64,000 nucleotides of DNA from Cladorhizidae sp. MBARI D1340-BT2 (taxonomy: Eukaryota; Porifera; Demospongiae; Poecilosclerida; Cladorhizidae), in the NCBI GenBank assembly GCA_028752905.1, contig JAQNBH010000002.1, positions 38,384,975 through 38,448,974 of the forward strand, read 5' to 3'. The notes below the pieces were generated by a model, which worked only from the letters and a program-made list of their open reading frames with translations, made no database searches and was not told the DNA's origin. This document shows positions 55,520 to 64,000 of the stretch, in pieces. Position 1 is the stretch's first letter, and every line of letters begins with the position of its first letter. Position numbers and translations under genes: made by a program.

Positions 55520-57296
55520 AAAGAACAAATCAGATGGTAGGCCAGTGATATGTTATGGGTGCGGCCAGAGGGGGCATAAGATACCAGAATGTCCTAGACA
55601 GGTTAGACGAGTTATATCACCAAAGCCAAGGAAAGCTCTATATGTTGAAGGCACCATTGGCTCCTCCCACTGTCCCAGATTGCTCATAGACTCTGGAGCA
55701 GCACAAACTGTTGTGCACAGCAGGCATGTTCAGCCTGATGACTTGCCCGGAGAGAAGGTGAGATTGACTGGGTTTGACAGCAATACTCATGAATACCCCC
55801 TAGCAAAAGTGCAGCTACAGGTGGGACTACATTCCGACACTTATGAGGTAGCAGTATCTAGCACACTAGATGTGGATGCATTGTTGGGTCTCGACCTAGA
55901 ATTACTAGACTATCTACTGCACCTAGAAAAGCAGGGTCGACAACAGCACATTGCTGTGAGGCAGACCAGAAGTCAGAGGGCCAAACAGCAGGTGGAAAAG
56001 GAGCAGGACGAAGCTGCCACTCTGCAGTCTCAAGCCACACCACTGACCTTAGGTGAGATCTTTGATTTGGATGACTCATTGTTCCATGCTGACTCCACAG
56101 TGCCAGCTCCAGAGCAGGCAGTGCCAGACACCTGCCTGCCAAACCCTGACCCACTTCCAGATCTCCTACCTACAGACAAGTATCAGCTCATTCAGCAACA
56201 GCACGAGGATCCCTCACTTGCCCCACTCCGGGTGTGGGCAGACAACAGTGAAGTAGGCTACCACTGGGAAGATGAACTTCTCACCCACACTGAAACCGAT
56301 CAGCTGGACACAGCATGGACCAGAATTGTTCTGCCGAAACAAAGGCGAGCAACAGTGATGAACATGGCGCACTCGGACTTGACAGGTGGCCACTTCGGAA
56401 AGAAGAAGACTCTGGCGAGGGTAAGGAAACATTTCACCTGGCCAGGTATATCATTCGATATACAAGAATATTGCAGATCATGTCCAGATTGCCAGAAGGC
56501 AGCACCACACAGACACAGCAGGGCACCCTTGCAGCCTCTGCCTGTGATAACCAAACCCTTTCAAAAGATTGCTTTCGACATAGTGGGGCCACTCCAGAGG
56601 ACAAAATCAGGATTTAAATATATTCTCACCAGCATGTGCTATGCCTCCAAATATCCTGAGGCCATTCCACTCAGGAGGGTCACGGCTGAAGATGTTGCTG
56701 AAGCAATGATGGAGACCTTCTCCAGAACTGGAATTCCCACAGAAATCCTGACTGACCAAGGCTCTGTCTTTGTGGGTCGAGTAGTGACACACCTCTGCTG
56801 CCTGCTCAACATACACCAACTCAAGACCACACCCTACCACCCACAAAGTGATGGAACGCTGGAAAGGTGGCATGCCTCTCTAAAAGCAATGCTGAAGAAA
56901 GCAGTTAAGGATAAAAAGGATTGGGATAGATATTTAAAATTTCTATTATTCTCTTACAGGGATACACCCCACTCCGTCACCGGCTTCTCTCCATTTGAGG
57001 TTGTGTATGGCAGGAGTGTCAGAGGGCCCCTGGAGGTTCTCAAGTCGACTTGGCTTGAAGGACACACCAGTGAGATTGCCATTACAGACTGGGTGCAGCA
57101 GCTGAAGGGGAGAATGGAAGCAATGGCAGCTGTCGTGGGACCCAGGGAGAGCAGAGCCAAGCAAGCGATGTATGACAAGACAGCGGCAGCGAAGAACTCC
57201 AACGCAGATGCTCTGTCTTGGCAGGCTTGGCCAGAAACTAACCAAGATGGCCTTCGGCCTCCACAAGAGGGGGAGAATGTTAGGCCCGAGCCCTAA
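55509..57296 (+). CDS. Protease-integrase polyprotein of element 3, fused to RNase H tail
   Basis: A 595-codon frame. CYGCGQRGHKIPEC (residues 15-28) is a CCHC nucleocapsid knuckle. LLIDSGAAQTVV carries the protease DSG at 61-63. Integrase follows: H288, H295, C325, C328 of the HHCC domain, then D357 (FDIVGP), D416 (LTDQGS) and E452 (LERWH), giving D-x35-E. TGFSPFEVVYGR marks the end of the core. At about residues 558-564 the sequence jumps in frame from the integrase C-terminal region (MYDKTAAAK) to NADALSWQAWPE, the end of RNase H. The stop codon lies 17 bases inside the 3' LTR. All integrase catalytic residues are kept, but no RT remains. The ATG overlaps the gag stop. Confidence 0.9.
   Translation: MEPEKNKSDGRPVICYGCGQRGHKIPECPRQVRRVISPKPRKALYVEGTIGSSHCPRLLIDSGAAQTVVHSRHVQPDDLPGEKVRLTGFDSNTHEYPLAKVQLQVGLHSDTYEVAVSSTLDVDALLGLDLELLDYLLHLEKQGRQQHIAVRQTRSQRAKQQVEKEQDEAATLQSQATPLTLGEIFDLDDSLFHADSTVPAPEQAVPDTCLPNPDPLPDLLPTDKYQLIQQQHEDPSLAPLRVWADNSEVGYHWEDELLTHTETDQLDTAWTRIVLPKQRRATVMNMAHSDLTGGHFGKKKTLARVRKHFTWPGISFDIQEYCRSCPDCQKAAPHRHSRAPLQPLPVITKPFQKIAFDIVGPLQRTKSGFKYILTSMCYASKYPEAIPLRRVTAEDVAEAMMETFSRTGIPTEILTDQGSVFVGRVVTHLCCLLNIHQLKTTPYHPQSDGTLERWHASLKAMLKKAVKDKKDWDRYLKFLLFSYRDTPHSVTGFSPFEVVYGRSVRGPLEVLKSTWLEGHTSEIAITDWVQQLKGRMEAMAAVVGPRESRAKQAMYDKTAAAKNSNADALSWQAWPETNQDGLRPPQEGENVRPEP
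57267..57277 (+). promoter_or_regulatory. Polypurine tract of element 3
   Basis: The purine run AGAGGGGGAGAA lies immediately before the TG of the 3' LTR, within the coding frame. Confidence 0.85.
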
Positions 57297-57664
57297 CAGG
57301 GATACTAACCCTGGACATATAACTACATGTGGTGTGAACCATAGACGAATGGATTGGTTAATGTTAATTGGTGTGATCTCATATTATCTCATGATTATTT
57401 CTGTCTGTTATGTTTGTGTGTGCTTGTGTTGATGTCATGTCATCACCCCATTGGTTCCTTGTAAGTGTACATTCCTAAACTGGCAGGCTGTAACCTATTT
57501 AAAGGGGCAACCTTGCTGTCGTGGGCAGATTTCCTACTTTCTTCTAAATTACAACTTGGAATTAAAACTCTTAAACGTCTAGAACTAAACCTCTAGTCTT
57601 AGAAGGGAGAGGGAATCTCTGGTGGCAGCATACTCTTGGGTTCCCCACTATTAAGGGCCCAACA
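57278..57664 (+). repeat. 3' LTR of element 3
   Basis: 387 bp, TGTTAGGCCC at the start and GGGCCCAACA at the end, nearly perfect inverted termini. The first 21 bases form a hairpin (TGTTAGG / CCTAACA). A TATA-like CTATTTAAAGG is at about 57495 with ATTGG upstream at about 57450. CTGGTGGCAGCATAC near 57620 is shared with the LTR at 10960. Confidence 0.9.
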
Positions 57665-58645
57665 ACCATGCTAGGTGTATAACCGTGCTAGGTATATAAC
57701 TATGCTAGGTGTATAACCATGCTAGGTATATAACCATGCTAGGTGTATAACCATGCTAGGTGTATGACCATGCTAGGTATATAACCATGCTAGGTATATA
57801 ACTATGCTAGGTGTATAACCATGCTAGGTGTATAACCATGCTAGGTGTATAGCCATGCTAGGTGTATAGCCATGCTAGGTGTATAACCATGCTAGGTATA
57901 TAACCATGCTAGGTGTATAACCATGCTAGGTGTATAACCATGCTAGGTGTATAACCATGCTAGGTATATAACCATGCTTGGTGTATAACCATGCTAGGTA
58001 TATAACCATGCTAGGTGTATAACTATGCTACGTGTATAACCATGCTAGGTGTATAACCATGCTAGGTATATAACCATGCTAGGTGTATAACCATGCTAGG
58101 TGTATAACCATGCTAGGTATATAACCATGCTAGGTGTATAGCCATGCTAGGTGTATAACCATGCTAGGTATATAACCATGCTAGGTGTATAACCATGCTA
58201 GGTGAATAACCATGCTAGGTGTATAACCATGCTAGGTATATAACCATGCTTGGTGCATAACCATGCTAGGTATATAACCATGCTAGGTGTATAACTATGC
58301 TACGTGTATAACCATGCTAGGTGTATAACCATGCTAGGTATATAACCATGCTAGGTGTATAACCATGCTAGTTATATAACCATGCTAGGTGTATAACTAT
58401 GCTACGTGTATAACCATGCTAGGTATATAACCATGCTTGGTGTATAACCATGCTAGGTATATAACCATGCTAGGTGTATAACCATGCTAGGTGTATAACC
58501 ATGCTAGGTGTATAACCATGCTAGGTATATAACCATGCTAGGTGTATAACCATGCTAGGTATATAACCATTCTAGGTATATAACTATGCTACGTGTATAA
58601 CCATGCTAGGTGTATAACCATGCTAGGTATATAACCATGCTAGAG
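57665..58645. repeat. 17-bp satellite, right part, about 58 copies
   Basis: Same monomer and variants as 44450-54588, resuming directly after the LTR with ACCATGCTAGG. It ends near 58645, followed by about 85 bp of unassigned DNA. Confidence 0.97.
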
Positions 58646-58731
58646 GCATGTTTTGTCAGAAGATGCATGTTAAAACATCCAAGGTAGGACCCTCCTCTGT
58701 TTGGCAGACCCCCACACCTAATTTTTAAAAA

Positions 58732-59900
58732 TCAAAAGCTGTAAATTGGTTTGTAGCTGTCCGATCTCTTTTGTTGCTGGTAGCAGTAAGTGCAACGTCC
58801 TCGACTGCGCTTCCCAGAGGTTACAGGGTTCTTTATTGGGAAGTGGAGGCAAGGAAGACTCTTGATAATGGAGCCATACCCAGCTCTGTGTCGGCTACAA
58901 TAACTTCCAATTATCTCCTTGGCTAACTGAATCCTGAACTTCTTGATCGTAAGTTCACTTCCGCTTCCTCACCATCCTTTGTGTAGAATGAAGGCGTTTG
59001 TTATGGCCACATCGATCAGAAAGTTAAATATGTCTTTGTAGCTTTTCACCCTGCACCTATAATATCCTCTGATCTGATCCCCTCCTCCCATGTATTTATT
59101 GTAGGACTGGATAGCTAAGGGGCAGCTTATTTCCTCTCTGCAGCCATTGTTTGTATGCCGAATGACTGAGGTGACGCTCTTGGGGTCGCTGTTGGTGTAC
59201 ATAATCATGACGATTTTTCGTTCCTGCCATGCATTTACACACACTTTTCCACATTGCGTGGTTAGTGACTGGCCCCTAAAAATGTTTAGAAGTTCATATA
59301 ATGAGTATCTCATAGTTGTGGTAAATAACATGCATGAACTGATATACAACCCCAAAATGTTTGTGGCATATCACTAACTTGTGTTAATCTAGTGCACATT
59401 TTACCTTTTCTTGAATTTGCCTTTCTCCAGCTCCTCGGGTAAACCACGCCTGTCTTTCCTGGCTGTCCCACATCCATAACTCCCTCTCCTCTCCAAATCA
59501 ACCAACATACTATGCGAGGTAAAAGAGCTGTCAAAGTACACGTGCACGTGCCACTTGCCCTGTAGGTCCTCAGTTAGTTCGTTGACCACTCTTGCCCCCA
59601 AGTGGTGTTCAACTGCACCTTTCTTTTTACCCGTGTAAATCTCTGTGTGAAAAAACCATTTCGGCTATCAGCCCGAACCCACACCTTGATTCCTCTTTTG
59701 ATGGGTTTCAATGGCATGTATTGCTTCAGTGATGAATGACCTTGAAAGTTGATCATAGCCTCATCGATTGCAATCTCGCAGTTCGGCCTGTATATTGATG
59801 AAAAATTGTGTTGAAAATGGCTGACAAGAGGTTGGATTTTCCCCAGCCTGTCATAATTTTCACTGCCCCTTGGGGAAAGTGAACTAAGCCTCATAGACAC
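58732..59900 (-). pseudogene. piggyBac-type transposase, degenerate
   Basis: Minus-strand frames give, from the N-terminal side, DRLGKIQPLVSHFQHNFSS, CEIAIDEAMINFQG (first catalytic Asp), LKPIKRGIKVWVRADS, then in another frame GKWHVHVYFDSSFTSHS (second Asp) and RRGSYGCGTARKDRRG, then in a third frame PLAIQSYNKYMGGGDQ (third Asp) and GYYRCRVKSYKDIFNF. After a TGA at 58969 the same frame continues IQLAKEIIGSYCSRH and RSRGRCTYCYQQQ, the C-terminal cysteine-rich domain. This is the DDE_Tnp_1_7 (piggyBac/PGBD) architecture. All three aspartates are present, but at least two frameshifts and one stop break it, and the N-terminal part before about 59900 is missing. Terminal inverted repeats and TTAA ends were not found. 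Confidence 0.9.
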
Positions 59901-60745
59901 ATATGATGTACTAGGCCACAGAGCGACTTAAGCTGAATTAAGCAACCGAGACACTTATACTGAACTAGGCAACAGAGATACCTCTGCGGGGAAACAGTTG
60001 CATTTTTTTTTAAACTTATGGTTACAACTTTAGAGCTCCGTAGATTCTGCAAACTTCATGGTATGGACTTCATGGATACTGCAGCTTGATGTCTTCCAGA
60101 CCAGAATGACTAATTCCAGCAATGCGAGGACCCAGTAACTGACTGGATGTTCAAAGAATGCTTCTACAGATACAGGGTTTGAGATGTCTCGAGTGTTACT
60201 ACAATTTGAACAAAAAGTAAACCATGCCTGCCCTACGGGCTTCAGTTGCAAGGGAGCTCAGTTACCAACTTATTACACCTTTCTATGACCTCTCTAAGCT
60301 TATCAAAGTTTATTATACGATTACCCTTACCTAGTTCTCCAACACCACCCAGGTCCAAAGAGGTAGAGCCAGCAGATCCAGTAGCAACAGCCACAGAAGC
60401 AGCTGAACGATCCATGAGAGCCAACTTCTTCCTGGGCATAGTCACTGGTCATAGTCACCAATGGAACTGGCCTATCTTCAGACATTTGCAATTGATTGCA
60501 AGGTAAGTGAAGGTTCACAGAAGGCGCTACCTCACCCACAGGATCCAAGAAACTCACTAACAAAGGAAGGAAACAGCTAGTAACTTTTTAGTATGGAGAT
60601 AAACATTAAAACTTGCCTTGCGCGGCTACTGTGACAGGCTCAACAACAGCCGCCTGTAGGGCTTTCTTCTTCTTGTCTTCACTCTTCTTGAATCCTTGGC
60701 CTTTCTGTTAAAATGCTTCTCTGTTCTCTTCCCCATAACTCAACA
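59901..60745 (-). other. Unassigned stretch with possible minus-strand coding fragments
   Basis: Two adjoining minus-strand frames look partly protein-like: 60445-60242 (GKGNRIINFDKLREVIERCN) and 60251-60030 (QAWFTFCSNCSNTRD, PVSYWVLALLELVILVW, with a CxxC). A lysine-rich piece (GFKKSEDKKKKALQ) is at about 60690-60610. They may be exons of one unknown gene or a transposon fossil; a stop or shift near 60245 separates the first two. I recognise no family. Confidence 0.3.
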
Positions 60746-62690
60746 GTGTAAAAGTTTCAAGTGAACCTTGACCTAAAAAAACGTGCTCGTCTTAGCGGTT
60801 GCGCACTACCCCCCAACCTGGCCAATTCATTGCGCAAACGACTGGTAAGGGTCTCCATGAAATTGGCAACATTTTGATATATAAAAACTGTATTTTGGGT
60901 AGGCGATCATCGCCGACCGCCCGATTGTAGCCAGGTAAGACTGGGAGAGAACCTCTTCCAATGTGAAGTGAAATGAAATGAAATGCGCTGTATAAAAATG
61001 GCTATATCTTCTGATGCAAGGATTCACTTGCTCTGAAACTTGAAACTCAAACTCCAGACATATTATGAACCCTTTTGGACCCATAAAAAAAAAATAGAAA
61101 AAATATGTGTTTTCAGCCCTCTTCCCCCCTTAAGAGAGGAGAATTGTTGGAAATAGACACAGCTACAGTTAAAAATTAATATAAAATCTGGAATGCAATA
61201 GTACCTAGCAACCATATATTACGGGATAGCATTATTGTTGATAAACATGTGGTAATTTTTGTGAAAAACACACACTGACCACAAAGTATGAATATGATTA
61301 TGGATTTAATCAATATAAGAACATTGATTATATATAATTTTGCCTAAATATTTTTGGTTGTATTTCAAACAATGTGGTTAGGATGTTGTGACCACATCCA
61401 ATGAATATGATTGTGTATTTATAAACATAATATTGCTTCTAACGTTTTTTACATAAATATGTTTCTATTACTTGAAACAATGTGGTCAAATGCTTGTGAC
61501 CACATTCTGACCATAGCATATGAATATAATTATGCTTGTTGATCAACATAAAACATTGTTTATGATGATAAATGCATTTTTTTAAATTTTTTTTATATAA
61601 TACTCTGGTCAAGATTATGTGACCATAATGATAATGATGATAAAATTTAAAAAAAATTAAAAAAATAAAAAATAAAATAATAATAAAAAAACAAACACTT
61701 TAAACATGCTGAATACAACTATGAATATTATTATGCTTATTTATCAATACAACAGATCCCAGTTGAACACGGACCTGAGATACAAAGCTGCCTCCTCCAG
61801 GATAGCAACCCAGTGAGCATCATACTCCAAGAGATATTTTAGGTGCACTGTCTCCATACCATAAGAACATTGCTTATAATCCTGAGTATATTGTTTACAT
61901 ACATATTATTTGACACAATGTGACTATTTTTATATATATATATATCACAATGTTACTATTATTATTTATATATATATGACATACTGTATAATGGATTTGG
62001 CTTATTGAGAATGAACATAATTCAATAACTTATAGCCATTTTGCCAAGGAACTATATAGCGTCTCTTGTTACCATCGAGCACCACGAGGAGGTATGGCTA
62101 TATTGCTCGACACACAACACACACATAAAACACATAAATCATATCACAACAACAACAAAATTAAAAAATCACATTACACATTGTGTGCAGAAAAGCATGT
62201 TGCTGCAACATGATGCACTTTCAATGTGCGACATACAATGTGTAGACAAAGAGTAAGACAACAAATATAACATATATAACAGTTGGAGATGTAGGACCTG
62301 GTACCTTTGTGTACGTGTAATGTGTTGCACATGACTCCTCTTTTGACCAACTATATACCAACCACTGAGTCCAAGTGGTATCTACTAGATGGGTGCGCCA
62401 AAGAAGTAGGTGCAGGACATGTAATGGAGCTATGTGGACTGATCGAGGAACAGCAGAAGAAACAGAAGAAACAAGAGCAGCAGTACTGGCAGCAGAAGTA
62501 CCAGGAGTGGAAGCACCACCAGCAGAAGTACCAGAGGTTCCAGCATGAGACCTTAGTTTCTCAGTGGCCACTGGTCGCGACGCCACGACGATCATTGCCT
62601 CAGGAAGGCATTCCTCGTATAGTAACTGATGGATAACGGACTTGATTTCCTCTTGGGGATGGAATTAGTCTAATCCGTCAAGTATAAATC
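60746..62690. other. AT-rich unassigned DNA
   Basis: 60746-61140 has moderate complexity with no clear frame. 61140-62030 is strongly AT-rich with A/T homopolymers (61560-61690) and TA runs (61930-61980). 62041-62640 has overlapping short frames rich in Gln on the plus strand and Ser/Thr/Ala on the minus strand (62430-62540), which look like low-complexity sequence. No gene is supported. Confidence 0.45.
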
Positions 62691-64000
62691 CCAGAGTATA
62701 TGACTGGCTGAAGAAGATCCCAGTGAGAGTATATGCCTGGCTGAAGAAGGTCTCAGAGTATATGACTGGCTGAAGAAGGTCCCAGAGTATATATATGACT
62801 GGCTGAAGAAGGTCCCAGTGAGAGTATATGACTGGCTGAAGAACGTCTCAGAGTAGATGACTGGCTGAAGAAGAACTCAGAGTATATGACTGGCTGAAGA
62901 AGATCCAACAGTATATGACTGGCTGAAGAAGATCCCAGTGAGAGTATATGACTGGCTGAAGAAGATCCCAGTGAGTGCATATGACTGGCTGAAGAAGGTC
63001 ACAGAGTATATGACTGGCTGAAGAAGGTCTCAGAGTATATGACTGGCTGAAGAAGGTCCAGAGTTTATGACTGGCTGAAGAAGTCCCCTAGCATATGACT
63101 GGCTGAAGAAGATCCCAGTGAGGGTGTTTGGCTGGCTGAAGAAGATCCCAGAGTATATGACTGGCTGAAGAATGTGCCAGAGTATATGACTGGCTGAAGA
63201 AGACCTCAGTGAGAGTATATGACTGGCTGAAGAAGATCCCAGTGGGAAGTAGATGACTGGCTGAAGAAGGTTTCAGAGTATATGACTGGCTGAAGAAGAT
63301 CCCAGTGAGAGTATATGACTGGCTGAAGAAGGTCCCAGTGAGAGTATATGACTGGCTGAAGAACGTCTCAGAGTAGATGACTGGCTGAAGAAGATCCAAC
63401 AGTATATGACTGGCTGAAGAAGATCCCAGTGAGAGCATATGACTGGCTGAAGAAGGTCACAGAGTATATGACTGGCTGAAGAAGGTCTCAGAGTATATGA
63501 CTGGCTGAAGAAGGTCCCAGAGTATATGACTGGCTGAATAAAATCCCAGTGAGAGTATATCACTGGCTTAGGAAGATCCCAGTGAGAGTTTATGACTGGC
63601 TGAAGAAGGTCTCGGAGTATATGACTGGCTGAAGAAGGTCTCAGAGTATATGACTGGCTGAAGAAGGTCCCAGAGTATATGACTGGCTGAATAAAATCCC
63701 AGTGAGAGTATATGACTGGCTGAAGGTCTCAGAGTATATGACTGACTGGCTGAAGAAGGTCCAGAGTTTATGACTGGCTGAAGAAGTCCCCTAGTATATG
63801 ACTGGCTGAAGAATGTGCCAGAGTATCTGACTGGCTGAAGAAGGTCTCAGAGTATATGACTGGCTGAAGAATGTGCCAGAGTATCTGACTGGCTGAAGAA
63901 GGTCTCAGAGTATATGACTGGCTGAAGAAGGTCCCAGAGTATATGACTGGCTGAAGAAGGTCCCAGAGTATATGACTGGCTGAAGAAGGTCCCAGAGTAT
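62690..64000. repeat. 29/34-bp satellite running off the window
   Basis: About 42 units of TATATGACTGGCTGAAGAAG plus GTCCCAGAG (29 bp) or GATCCCAGTGAGAG (34 bp) alternate irregularly. A longer block beginning near 63290 resembles 62800-63060, so units have been duplicated in groups. The array is cut by the window end. Confidence 0.95.

Larger units (their letters stand above)
54589..57664 (+). mobile_element. Gypsy-like element 3 (gag, PR-IN, RNaseH tail), inserted in the 17-bp satellite
   Basis: The element interrupts the 17-bp array, which continues on both sides. A 387-bp 3' LTR (57278-57664) is intact, but only its first 22 bases (TGTTAGGCCCGAGCCCTAAC onward) remain at the 5' end. Flanks read GCCAT and ACCAT, a probable 5-bp target duplication with one difference. 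Pol order is PR-IN-(RT deleted)-RH end. The 5' LTR, leader, primer-binding site, gag start, integrase C-terminus, RT and most of RNase H are lost, yet the remaining frames are open. It is non-autonomous. Confidence 0.93.

Noticed and set aside
62221..62636. Overlapping frames of 109 and 124 codons
   Set aside because: Low-complexity Gln-rich and Ser/Thr/Ala-rich translations on opposite strands, no domain, no supporting context.

Overview
This window is eukaryotic, almost certainly from an invertebrate animal genome. It has no bacterial gene layout, about half of it is satellite or minisatellite DNA, and the recognisable coding sequence belongs to LTR retrotransposons, a piggyBac-type DNA transposon and small unassigned fragments. 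Telomere-like CCCTAA hexamers in a satellite, a piggyBac relative, and gypsy elements with integrase upstream of reverse transcriptase fit Metazoa. The phylum cannot be fixed from sequence alone; a sponge or cnidarian is my guess, with low confidence. I see no convincing intact host gene, no rRNA and no tRNA.

Layout. 190-2475: decayed gypsy-like element with order IN-RT-RNaseH. 2476-4330: copy 1 of a long dispersed cassette plus short repeats. 4444-4716: a possible exon of unknown function. 4740-9290: a CA-rich 34-bp satellite split by a 3.4-kb LTR element (5161-8536, minus strand, 334-bp LTRs). 9901-11392: second decayed gypsy element, order IN-RNaseH, RT deleted. 11393-26480: an old, divergent ~123-bp tandem repeat field, interrupted by a 34-bp satellite (13086-14815), cassette copy 2 (14816-16300), an intact and apparently very recent LTR retrotransposon (16718-22170, minus strand, one 1620-residue Gag-Pol ORF, identical LTRs), a 36-bp satellite born from within the old unit (22530-23318) and a solo LTR (24081-24502). 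26481-29420: unassigned DNA, a second 34-bp array and cassette copy 3. 29421-44455: a run of about ten unrelated minisatellites, dominated by 9.5 kb of a 24-bp unit containing two telomere-like hexamers. 44450-58645: a ~17-bp satellite of about 650 copies, split by a third gypsy element (54589-57664: gag, then PR-IN fused to the RNaseH tail). 58732-59900: piggyBac-type transposase pseudogene. 59901-62690: unassigned DNA. 62690-64000: a ~29/34-bp satellite running off the window.

How it fits together. The satellites act as hosts for insertions: each well-bounded LTR insertion sits inside an array, and the array sequence on both sides gives target-site duplications and relative ages. The two most interesting points are (1) three elements with integrase before RT/RNaseH, the pol order described for Gmr1-type gypsy elements, two of which have lost RT; and (2) the young 1620-residue element, whose primer-binding position is not tRNA-like by eye but is perfectly complementary over 13 nt to the predicted 5' end of its own transcript, the arrangement expected for Tf1/sushi-type self-priming.
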